This document shows positions 44,345 through 54,500 of a DNA stretch of 64,000 bases, piece after piece. The position numbers were made by a program, and so were the translations under genes. The DNA is taken from the NCBI GenBank assembly GCA_014529385.2, contig CM043965.1, positions 63,387,933-63,451,932 on the forward strand. Direction: 5' to 3'. The DNA is from Adiantum capillus-veneris (Eukaryota > Streptophyta > Polypodiopsida > Polypodiales > Pteridaceae). The notes beneath the pieces are model-generated. The model searched no databases. It had not been told where the DNA came from and worked only from the letters and a program-made list of their open reading frames with translations. The number at the start of each line of letters is the position of its first letter. Position 1 is the first letter of the stretch.

Positions 44345-46123
44345 AGTCTGCATGAATGAATTGGTAAAGCATCTGAATAACTGCACATCTTCTTGGAGGC
44401 AGCTGGGCCATCCAAGGGGTGAGCTTCGGGCGGTAGGAAAGCAACCCATAAGCCCTCTCTAAAATATGGTGTCTCATTGCACCAACTGCGGACCTCAGCT
44501 TGTTTACATTGCATTACCGATGCTGCAGCTTTGACACCCCAAATGCGCATAGACATAGGAAGCACCACATCTGAGGATACATGAATGATCATAGGCAATG
44601 AATAGCAAGCATAAACATCACTCCATTCCATAGCACCAATACATGAAGGGAAGTGTGGAGACAATACATCCGGAGCGGAAGTAGACAACCATAAATGAAG
44701 CTGAGCCATAGTTTGTGCAAGCACAAAATGCAGAACCTAATCCTCGGACCATTCCTGAGCTGCGTGGAATGGAAGGAAAAAGGAATGGATAGGCTGAGAG
44801 CGACTGCCTATTAAAGAGGGAACACAACCTGGCTTGTGATGCATAAGATAGAGATGCACCCGCAACGGTCCTTCTGAGTCACCGCACATTTCAGCTTGAT
44901 GAGTGCCCCAGGAAAGAGGGCAAGAGCTGAGAAAACTGCGTGGGACGTAAGTATGAGAGGCTGAGGGAGGGGGTGGACCAGAAGGTGGAGGGGGGGGAGT
45001 AAGGGCGAGAGGGAGAGGAGGAAAAGGGAGAGGTAATAGCGGTGAATGATCCATCTGCATGGGAATAGGGACCTCGGGAAGAGGGGAAGGAGCGGGCGGG
45101 GGAATGGCAAGTGAAGGAGGAGCTGGTAGCAGAGGTTAAGTGATCCTGTGCTGAAGAAGAAGAATGGCAAGGAGAAGCAGGGGGTAAGGGGGTGGTGGAA
45201 ACTTGAGAGGGAGCAGGAGAGGTAACACTGGGGGCTGCATGCGTTGGAGGTTGCTGACGAGGACGGAAGGAATGGTTACGACCCACTGTCTGCCATGCAG
45301 CCTCAGTAGGAGCTGAAGCACGAGGAGCACCCGCAGGCTGCGGAGGTGCTCCAGTAGTAGTAGGAGGAACCGGCTGTGCGCGCTGACCACGTGGCTGAGC
45401 ATGAGTGCCACTAGCCTGCTGTTGTTGTCGCCGATGGCGTGGCAGGGTGGGGCAATCTCGTGCCAAGTGTCCCATCTCGTGACAACGTAAGCACTGTCCT
45501 GGGCGGCCAGTGACTACCATTCGGCAAGAGTAGTCTCGATCACGCACAGCCACAGTAATTGTATCTGGTAAAGAAGTATCCCCAAACACCAGGACCTGAA
45601 TGCGAGGTGGACCAGATGAGAAGATGCAAGACCCTGGAACTACTGTGTCAAAATGAGCAGCAATCATCTGAAGAAGATGCTCATCAATGAAATGGAGAGG
45701 CATATCCGGAAAGGAGAGCGTCAGAGGGAATCTGGGAATAAGGTGGCGACTGTCAAACTCCTCAGTAGTAAACTCGGGATACCACCTCGTCAAATATATC
45801 ATCCTACGATCAGAGAGTATCGGAGAGCGAGCCAGGAGAGCGGAGGCAATGGCTGGATCTGAAAGACGTACCATGAATATGCCCCTGCCAAGTAATGTAA
45901 GCTCCGAGACCCGTCCCTGAGTAGTGCCCAATGCAGTCTGACACCAATCACGGATAGAAGATCGAGGTGGAGACTGTCCAATCATCCGGCCAACCAAGGC
46001 ATGCTGTGCCAAGTGTTGTATTTTGGAGTCAATGCGTGTCAGCAGGTCGCCAGTACAGTCCACGCGACAGGCAAGTGGTGATGGAGCGCCGTGTGTAGCA
46101 CTCGAGACCGGCAAAGCTGCCAT
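44329..46123 (-). pseudogene. LINE ORF1: RNA-binding protein with zinc knuckle
   Basis: The first good ATG is at 46123 (MAALPVSSATHG). The N-terminal half has the DUF4283-like domain of plant LINEs (VSELTLLGRGIFMVRLSD, MIYLTRWYPEFTTEEF, FPLTLSFPDMPLHFIDE), then one CCHC knuckle (CLRCHEMGHLARDC near 45470), then a long Pro/Ser/Gln-rich tail. The frame shifts by one between about 45070 and 45150 in the Pro-rich tail. It continues as GTHQAEMCGDSEGPLRVHL through a TAG (44737-44739) to a conserved-looking end (RIWGVKAAASVMQCKQAEV). The stop overlaps the ORF2 ATG by 16 nt. ORF1 proteins bind the element RNA. Confidence 0.85.
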
Positions 46124-46569
46124 GAAGAATGGGCGAGACTGGCAAACGGGAGAAGCAAGACCCGAAATGAAGCTTGGACGCTGTCTCTCTCTCTTTCTCT
46201 CTTTCTCTCTTTCTCGTGCAGGCGGTAGAAAGATGGGCACAATGAGGGTTTTGGACAATTAGGGTTTTGGGCTGTTAGGGTTCCGTGAAATTAGGGTTTC
46301 ACAGAATTAGAGTTTCGCAGATGTGGGCTGTTAGGGTTTCGCGCAGCAACAGCAGGTACACGCAGCAGCCAAGTACACGCAGGGCAGATAGCTTCGCGGA
46401 ATTAGGGTTTCTCAAAAATAGGGTTTCGCGGAATAAGGGTAGCAGGCTGCAGGGGATTCGCGCAGCAACAGTCTGCAGAGGGTTCGCGCAGCAGTAAACT
46501 GCAGGGGATTTGCGCGACAACAGGCAACAGGGGTTACGCGCGGCAGCAGGCAGCAGGGGTTTACGCGAG

Positions 46570-46570
<1 letters not shown>
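46124..46570 (-). promoter_or_regulatory. LINE 5' UTR with repeated AAACCCTAA motifs
   Basis: At least six copies of the plant telobox AAACCCTAA or close variants, several in the context GCGAAACCCTAA, alternate with GCAGCAACAGGCAGCAGGGG-type units. CT/GA-rich sequence (46185-46215) precedes ORF1. LINE promoters are internal, so this is the likely promoter. Confidence 0.65.

Positions 46571-46571
<1 letters not shown>

Positions 46572-46627
<56 letters not shown>
46572..46627. repeat. (CT)n microsatellite, right of LINE
   Basis: 56-base CT run; the continuation of the LARD-2 run interrupted at 39787. Confidence 0.95.
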
Positions 46628-46633
<6 letters not shown>

Positions 46634-46717
46634 ATATCCTCTGGCTTCAGTATTAAGTGATAAATTCTATTTATCCGAATATATTTTATATTCTAAAAGC
46701 GCTCCCGTTTGTGATAG

Positions 46718-46729
46718 TGGTATCAGAGC
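46718..46729 (+). promoter_or_regulatory. LARD-2 primer-binding site
   Basis: TGGTATCAGAGC, exact initiator-Met PBS, one base after the LTR end. Internal sequence matching LARD-1 continues to 46858. Confidence 0.9.
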
Positions 46730-46858
46730 ATGGTCTCCTCTCTTTCTATGTAAAGGAGGACGACTCTAAGAAGATACAAGAAGAAGCCATGACAAGCCAA
46801 GAGAGAAGTAAGCAAGCGGAATCCTAGGTCTTGCAGGAAAAGCTCGCACAATTGGGGG

Positions 46859-47209
46859 GAAAAAAATCTCAGCAAGGCCGTGCAAGCTACCACGTCAACA
46901 AGTCAACGCAAAATCTGGGTGTCCGTACAACCTATTGCCACGTCATCATTTGAATACGCAAGTCTTTTGTGTGTGTGTTCTGCTTTATTTATTCTCTTTA
47001 GGTCACTTGGGCCCCATCAGACGGGGTCCCATAATTTGGCGGGAACTTCTTTTTAAAAAAATAGACCCACTCGACGAGGATCTGTAAGTTGGTGAGAACT
47101 TTAACTTCTTCTGTTGCTTCTAGGGTTTAGGCCCCTCGACCAAGATCTGCAAGTTGGCTCTGTTCTTCAATGGCTTGGCACGTCAGCGGTTTGTGACAAA
47201 AACTGTTGC
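46859..47209. repeat. partial family-D LTR copy and unassigned flank
   Basis: 46859-46998 parallels 34342-34497 (CCACGTCA motifs, GCAAGTC, a GT run, CTGCTTTATTTATTCTCTTTA). The rest up to C2 is not recognised; it includes two similar segments around GATCTGTAAGTTGG and GATCTGCAAGTTGG. Confidence 0.5.
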
Positions 47210-47214
47210 ACATC

Positions 47215-47795
47215 TGGAACAGACTCGGACACTCCAAGTCAAGAATCGACCGCGACAGGACCAAATAACCACTTCAAAACAGTCCACAATAGATTTACAC
47301 TGGCCCGACGGAGTTCCGTGCCTAGAGATATTGGCCCCAAAGATTGGCGGCCCTTTCGGTATTTCTTTTTGTATTAATCTGAGTTCAAAGTACAAGAGTG
47401 GTTGGGTCTCACTCTCAGACTCTGCGTCCAGATGCTCTGCAGAGTGAGAGCCCAAACCACATATTTATTTAAAAGGGATGCCAAAAGCTTAGAATCAAAA
47501 GCCTAAAAATAAAGCCAAGGCTCTTTCTCTCACAAGCTCTCGTGAGCCCATCAAAATAAAGCAAAAATAGGCCTTTTTCAATTGCGTAAAATAAAAGCTG
47601 CCCAAAAATTTGCATAGCTTTTTTTCCGTCGCAAAAGTTGCCGTACAGTCGAGAGTGAAACACGCCGCGTTTTCCGGGATCTGCCGTATGGTGCCACATC
47701 AACATCCGGCTGCTTTTCCCTGCTGCCTTTTAGGGTTAGGGTTAGGGTTAGGATTTTCAACAGGTTAGGGTTAGCCACGTCATCACTTTGTGATA
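47215..47795 (-). repeat. C2 3' LTR
   Basis: 581 bp; ends decayed to TGG...ATA from TGT...ACA. On the plus strand it contains GGGTTAGGGTTAGGGTTAGG (47729-47753) and the shared block GGCCCCAAAGATTGGCGGCC...CGGTATTTCTTT. Confidence 0.88.
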
Positions 47796-47807
47796 TACCC
47801 CCCTCTT
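47796..47807 (-). promoter_or_regulatory. C2 polypurine tract
   Basis: The minus strand reads AAGAGGGGGGTA directly before the 3' LTR. Confidence 0.88.
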
Positions 47808-48395
47808 GAAAGCATTGTAATCGCCCTCGATTACGCCTGCAAAACAGACAGAGGCCATAAACCGTCTTAGCACACACTGACTGTTAGCACCTACATACTA
47901 GGAACACACATCTAGCAAATGTACCAATCGACAGTCACATCACACGACATCACAGGACATCACTAGACATCACAACACATCACATGACATTCAACATTCA
48001 TTCGGATCTTAGACCATGATTTATCGGCAATGTAGCTAGCAATCGCATTTAGATCCAGTCTGGACCTCATCAATGTCCGATTGACTAACCCCTATTGCAA
48101 CCATGTCTATTCGAGATCAAGTAGACCAAAATGCTGCAGTCATTTCGTCTATCAGTTCCTGCACTTAAAAAGAAGTCAAGAACAAATCATTATCATACTC
48201 ACGAATTCCATTTCATAAAATCATACAGCAGAATACTGTCAGCTCTCAGTATCCCTAAAGCTCAAAGAGACATCAGTGATTCTAGTATCAAAATCGAGGC
48301 ATCTGTTGACAAAGGAGCGGAGTAACTCCCCTCTTGTGCATCCCACTGCACAAGATCACCGGCCAAGCTGAATTCTGGGTTCCATTTGGAGTAGA
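47808..48395 (-). other. C2 3' non-coding region
   Basis: Between the chromodomain stop and the polypurine tract. Contains five copies of a 10-bp unit (CACnnnACAT) at 47941-47990. No frame. The 60 bases nearest the polypurine tract are shared with C1. Confidence 0.7.
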
Positions 48396-49977
48396 CTATG
48401 CTAAACCAAAAGCCTCGAGGTAAAGTTTCACAATCGGAGTATCTGCTAGGTCCTCCTCCATCCACTTCGCATCCAATGCAGGATAGTTCTTGAACTTAAC
48501 CAAGAACCGCCTTCGGACTTTACCTTTATTCTTCGTATCCTTGTGTGCCAAAATCTGTTCAAGAACAAGGATCTCCTCGTTTTCCTCCACTTCGGGTTGC
48601 TCATCAGGCTCCCCATCATCAGACACATCACCTTTGAAAGGTTTCAAGAGACTCACATGAAATGCATTGTGAATCCTCCAAGTGTCAGGCAGTTTCAGTT
48701 GGAAGGAGACATCGTTTATCTTTTCAGAGATCTGGAAAGGTCCTTAGTATCGCATACTAAGCATTGGAAAAAGCCTCTCCTTTCCCTTTTTCTTTCTCAG
48801 GCGTGCCTTCTCAAAACATAAGAGCACCCAATCATCCTCATTCAATTTCAAATCGTGACGATAACGATCCATTGCCTTTTTCTGTCATTCTTGAGATTTC
48901 TGCAAAGCCTCGCGGACCTTGGCAAAAGCCGTGTCTAAGCCGGCTTGACTCTTTTCTTCACTGGAATGAAATGAGCCTGCTTGCTAAATCTGTCAATAAC
49001 AGTCCAGATACCATCGTGACCACTCTGTGTTCTCGAGAGATCAAAAATGAAATCCATTGCAATACTTTCCCAGGGGCAAGTGGGTATGGGTAAAGGCTGA
49101 AACAATCCCTGTGCTTTATGCCTGTCAAACTTGTCCTTCTGGCATACCAAGCAACTGCGCACAAACTGTTCCACATTTTTTTTCAATCTCGGCCAAAAGA
49201 AGTATCTCTCTACCGCTTCCATGGTGGTAAACAATGCCACGGTGACCCGTAAAAGGTGGACAGTGGCATTCAGTCATAACCTTTTCCCTCAACGGCTGTG
49301 TAATGCACAACATGGTTTTTCTCATCAAGTAGCCATCCCGAATGGAATATTCCTCTATTGTCTCCCCTTGTGAAAACGTCTGCAAAATCTGTATTTGTGG
49401 CAAACTGGTTGACCATATCCTCAAAGCTCCTATGATGTATCGCGTAAATAGCCAGAACCGACGGCTTCCGAGACAAAGCATTTGTCACCACATTCTTCTT
49501 CCCTCAACATGGACAATCTGGAAACTGTGACAAGATGTTCGCCCACCGCATCTGCTTTTCCGATAGCTGCTTCTGTGACAAGAAGTAGCGCAAACTCTAA
49601 AGGTATGTAAAGACAGTAAAATCCGCTCCGAGTAGGTAATGCCGTCACTGAGTAAGAGCATGGATAACCGCCAAAAGCTCTCTCATAAATCTGTGTTGTC
49701 ATTTCCGGCCTTGAGAACAATCGGCTCTCGTAAGCAATGACATGGCCTTCTTGCATTAAGACCGCACCCAGACTACGACCACAAGCATCACAATATACTT
49801 TGAATGACTTCTGCAAGTCCGGCACAGTCAAAACTGGTCCCGTAGTCAATTTCTCTTTCAATGTCTGAAAGGCACTCACCTCTGTGGGTCCCCACGAGAA
49901 AGGGACTCCTTTCTGTGTCAAGATATGCAAAGAGGAAGCAACCTCTACAAACTTTCGAATGAACCGCCTGTAGTACG
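48396..49977 (-). pseudogene. C2 RNase H, integrase (deleted core) and chromodomain
   Basis: From high to low coordinate: RNase H (YCDACGRSLGAVLMQEGHVIAYESR), a broken H2C2 zinc region (CHCPPFTGHRGI; VRSCLVCQKDKFDRHKA), and the start of the integrase core with the first Asp (SIAMDFIFDLSRTQSGHDG). The frame breaks after FIPVKKRVKP, near 48945. The next recognisable residues (KAMDRYRHDLKLNEDDWVLL) lie beyond the second Asp and the Glu of the DDE triad; about 400 bp are gone compared with element E. The chromodomain (EILVLEQILAH...RRRFLVKFKNYPALDAKWM) ends at 48396. Confidence 0.9.
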
Positions 49978-49982
49978 AACAC

Positions 49983-51458
49983 TGTCACCAGCGTGGGACT
50001 ACTATCTATCCTTTTTGTTGATTTCTTTCTTATTATCTATTTACTTTCACTTTTTGGAAACACCCCTCGGGAAATCTAACTGCCCTGCATTGCATAGCTA
50101 GTGTGGAACTGTCCAGAGGGAGTCCAGGCCTGAGGGCAAGAGAGCACTAAGGTTGGACAAGGACTATGGTTAGCCAAGTGGGGTCATTGACTAGCCAAAG
50201 TGGAATCCTTTGCTACAGAGGCTACATTTCAGTGCTGGATGTGGCCGCAGTGTACAAAGAGGGTCGGATGACCTAGAAAGATACAATGGCAGCATCTCCT
50301 AAAATTTAGGGAACTGCTATTTTGGGACCTGAACATGTGTTGACGTCATTACCTCCGGAATGACAAAGGGAACATTTTCTTACTCTGCCGTGAAGTCAAC
50401 TGGGCAACCGGTTGAGAGATTTTTAGGCGGCAACCCCGAAACGGGAAAATGCTTGTAAATGTGCCAAGTGGCACCTTCTGGTGCACTTGCCTCATGCAAC
50501 AAGAAGTGGCGCTGAATTTGAAGAGGAGAGAGCCTCATTTTCAGTTTTGTCACAGGTTAAGAGCTATGGAGTGCTTGCTTTCCCTCTTATGCACAGTGCG
50601 GTGCCAGGAGTGATGCCCTGCACGCTACGCACTGCCCTCTCTCTCCCCTTTGGCAGTATGTTATGCCCCTCTAGTGGGCTCTTCATTTGACCAATGTACA
50701 ATTGTGTGGGTTCATGCGCGATTGCCGAGGCAAGAGCCTCTTGCACAGGTACTGGATTAGCTAGCGGCTAATCTCCCCGCAGGTACAGGTGAATTCGGAG
50801 AGGTTTCACGCCAGAAATCTCGTCCGATTCAAAGGGCAAGTAGCCCTACAGGTGCGGGAGCTCGAGGACTTGCTACGGATGCGACCGGCATGCGAAACGG
50901 AGCCCGAAACAGTGAATTACAGCCTGCTGTGTATTTTTGCAGGTTTAGGGTTTTGGCCCTAAACGGACCCTTATACCCCCAGGAGGTTCGGGGACGCAAG
51001 GGGACCGCTATACAGGTAATCTGGCGCACTTTCAGGGCTGAAAACAGAGAATTCAGCGTGCTGCAGATTCTCGCCAGGTTTTGCAAAGTGCCCGTATGCG
51101 TCGGGAAAGTCATTCAATGCGTGGGAATACTAACTGTGAAGGGTTCTAGTACAGTTATGCTGCCGAAATCGGGTTGGAACAATGGAAATTCAGCCGAGTT
51201 TGTGCGGGGCAGCTTGTAGGGAACCACAGCGTTTATTCCCTCTTTTGAACAATAAAGAAATACCGAAAGGGGCGCCTAAGTTAGGGGCCAATCTGGTGTC
51301 CGTCTACTCATACAGGTGCAATCTAGCAGCCTGTATCCCTCTCCCCTTTGTTGTGTCTTGAAAGTACAGATAAAATAGACGACTAATAATGGGTGAAAGC
51401 TAAATCAAGGTTTGAAGTAAAGTCTACCGCCCTTTTTGGATTGAACAGGCCGGTTACA
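49983..51458 (+). repeat. E 5' LTR
   Basis: 1476 bp, with AATAAA at 51251-51256 followed by GAAATACCGAAAGGGGCGCC and GGGGCCAATC. Small plus-strand frames in it (for example 50890-51219) recur identically in the 3' LTR and are not genes. Confidence 0.95.
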
Positions 51459-51474
51459 TGGTTCCATCGACGGG
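51459..51474 (+). promoter_or_regulatory. E candidate primer-binding site, not Met type
   Basis: The sequence right after the LTR is TGGTTCCATCGACGGG. It begins TGG as a tRNA 3'-CCA complement should, but does not match the initiator-Met PBS used by the other elements here. I cannot name the tRNA. Confidence 0.5.
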
Positions 51475-51566
51475 ACTAAATCACTTTTTCCCATAGAAGT
51501 CAGCCTTGGTAAGTTTTGGGCTTGAAGACACAGGGGATCATAGACCAGACACAGGGAATTGCAATT

Positions 51567-54500
51567 ATGGCTGACAGACCATATGATGTGACTGAAGAGG
51601 TTTCCTCTTCACAGGGTCAACAGACACATGAAGTGGGTGAGTCGTCAAGACCACCACAGACAGATGACGATATATTCAGGACCCAATTGGCTACTGCTGT
51701 GGCTATGTTCACACAAGTAATGCAGAATCCGAGGTTTTTAGCCTTTCTGCAACCTCCTGTCCCGTCTCAGCAAGTTGGGTCACTGGATCATATTCAAAAG
51801 CTTGTTAAGGCTCGAGCACAGGTGATTCATACCGCATAGTCAATGGAAACACCTGTACACTTGACGGAGAACATGCAGTCTCCACAACCTATGCCTAAGG
51901 TGCAAGAACAGGTGGGTGAGATGCCAGTATTTCAAGCTGTACCAGTTCAGCCCGCCACCTTTCAACAACCTATAGCTGGTTCTAATGGGCAGGGAAGCAA
52001 CCTATAGGCTATGCAACAGGTCTTCCCACCACCTTCAGTACACCCTGGCTATTTTGGAGGTGGATCCGTATTCCAGAGCATGGCTGGTCATGCACCTGGA
52101 AATCAGTTTTACACGCCAAGAACAGTGTTTGGGGGTGCTCAAACGATGATGCCTAACCCCATGTACAGTGTTATGGGTATGCAACCAGGATTTCAGAGCA
52201 CTCAGGGCCAATTTGGGATGCCACAAGCAAATTTTGGTATGGCTGGAATTACAAATCAGCAGCCAAATATGGCATTTCCAGGTCAAGTTAATAGCGGCCA
52301 AGGAACACAGATGAACCCTAATAGTGTTCCCATGTTTCAGTCACTTCCATATGACAATTTAACGCCGTTGGAGAGGCCAACTCCGTACAAAAAAGGTGGC
52401 AAAGGTGTGACTTTCACGACCTTTACAGGGTTTGATGACAGGAAGAAGGCTCTCTCATTCCTCCAACAGTTTGACAAGGCCTATGCCGGGGGAAACTTTA
52501 CAGAGGCTTCAAAGGTCCGCAAGGCAGCCACTTTCTTGACAGGGAATGCGAGACAATGGTGGACAACTTTATTGCTTCAAGGGCAAGCTCCGTCCACATG
52601 GATTTACTTCAAGCAGATTTTTGCAGCAGTATGGTTATCTGATGATTTCGAAGCAGATGTCATGACAGAATGGCACCAGCTAAATGCTGCCACTTGCAGA
52701 AATCTGGATGATTACAATCGGAAATTTTGGAAAGCTCTACTTCCAGTAACTTCCTATAGGTTTGTGCCATTGACAGAACAAATTGAAAAATATTGTTGTG
52801 GCCTACCCAAAGGATTGAGAAAGTACTGCACGAAGACCAAAGTCACTACTTTGACGCAGCTCATCGAGGTAGCAAACACTGGGAATGGTTTGCTCAAGGG
52901 AGAAGATTGTGAATTTAACACTGGCGTCAACGCAAGATCGGGCAAGAAAAATTCAGCCAAGAAGCACGTTCCCAATGAGGCTCCTAAAGGGACTCAGGAG
53001 TCGGCCAACGCAAGGAAAGATAAAGCTACGGCTGAATCAGAAAAAGGACTAGCAAAGAAATGGAAAAGACGTTTTCCTCGCAAGTCAGAAGAGCAAAAGA
53101 AGGTCCTGAGGACAAAGAACAAATGCTTTATATGTGAGCAGCCTGGCCACATTGCTTACAATTGTCCTACAAAGAAAAGGCCAGCTGATTCTGATGACAA
53201 GGAGGACAGGAAAGGAAAGAAGCCCATGGCTGGTCTAGTGCCAGATATGGTGGGCGATAAGCCAAATTCAGATGCAAGTGAGCTTTGCAGAGCATGGGGG
53301 AAGGTCAGGGATCAAACAGTGCTTATCTTCTTTGATCCAGGTACCAAAGCCAACTTCATTTCCCCAGAATTAGCTTCAAAGTTGGGAATCAGACCTGAAG
53401 AGATGGGGTATACAGCAGAGGCAGGTTTGGCATGTCCTGGCCATACAAAGGCTGTGACACCCATCATTGGAAAGTTGCGTCTACATATCCAGTCCTATGT
53501 AGATGCTGAAGAATTTTACATCATGCCATTGGACGGATGTGATGTGTTGTTAGGTATTCCTTGGTTGTTTCGTGTACAGGGAATCATGGATGCCTACAAC
53601 AAAAAGATCATTGTACAGAGCAGAGGAAAGACTCACATTTTGGATGTAAAGCTTAAAGGGGAGTCTATTCCTACTGTATCAGCTTCTGCTATTACTTCTG
53701 TAATGAAAAAGCATCTTTCTGCGTACTTGGTTTTTGCACGTGAAGTGTCAGATTGTGATGAATCAAATTTATATGTGCTAGATAAAGAAAGGTCAATGTT
53801 TTTACAACAGTATAGTGACTGCTTTTCCGATTCATTACCGTCTCAATTACCGCCAGAGAGACCCGAGGACCATGCGATAGATTTGGTGCCAGGCAGTAGC
53901 CCACCAAATAAGCCTCCGTACAGGGTTAGTGCGGCTCAGCAGAAAGAGATAATGGGCCAAGTACAGGAGTTGTTAGAAAAGGGGCTGATTCAGCCCAGTT
54001 CATCTCCATTCTGTTCTCCAGTGTTGTTGGTGCAGAAAAAGGATGGCTCATGGCGTATGTGCATCGACTACCGTGCACTGAACAAGAATACCATCAAGAA
54101 TAGGTTCCCTATACCTAGAATTGATGATATTATGGACAAATTAGAAGGAGTAGCTATGTTTAGCAGGATAGATCTAAAGAGTGGGTACCATCAGATCCGC
54201 ATTAGATCAGAGGATGTGCACAAGACTGCTTTTAGAACAACGTTTGGCCTTTACGAATTTTTAGTGATGCCCTTTGGTCTCACAAATGCTCCTGCTACGT
54301 TTAATAGGATGATGGACAGAATTTTCCGTCCACACCAGCAGTTTGTTGGTACATTCTTTGATGACATGATAGTCTACTCAAAGAATGAAGAGGAGCATAG
54401 GCATCACTTAGCCATTGTGTTCAAAGAGCTACGCAGTCATAGGTTGCTCATCAATGCAAAGAAAAGTGAGTTTTTTCTGGAAGAGATTCACTTTCTGGGA

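Larger units (their letters stand above)
39788..46570 (-). mobile_element. nearly full-length L1-type LINE in a CT microsatellite
   Basis: 6.8 kb with 5' UTR, ORF1 and ORF2 on the minus strand. It is flanked on both sides by CT repeats belonging to the LARD-2 LTR, so the target duplication is indistinguishable from the microsatellite. The 3' end is marked by a short T-run (39788-39793, an A-tail on the minus strand). ORF1 has one frameshift and one stop; ORF2 has three in-frame TAG stops and no frameshift. Confidence 0.9.
34498..46858 (+). mobile_element. LARD-2: second LARD-family copy, LTR split three times
   Basis: LTR pieces are at 34498-34699, 35293-35757, 39003-39787 and 46571-46716, summing to about 1.6 kb, close to LARD-1's 1.53 kb. 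They match in order the start (TGTTGCTAAATTGG), the middle (TTTGATTGAGTTTTTT, CACTTACTAAGTGGACAGCC), the polyA/CT region and the end (AGCGCTCCCGTTTGTGATA). A PBS and 130 bp of internal sequence follow, then homology stops at 46858. The interruptions are a C-family solo LTR, element C1 and a LINE. The second LTR is not in the window. Confidence 0.82.

Noticed and set aside
47729-47756. Possible chromosome end or telomere
   Set aside because: Only three to four units within an LTR, present at the same place in the other LTR; the sequence continues normally on both sides.
50890-51219. Plus-strand frames in the E LTRs (also 57912-58436)
   Set aside because: Identical in both LTRs, no domain, located in LTR; not genes.
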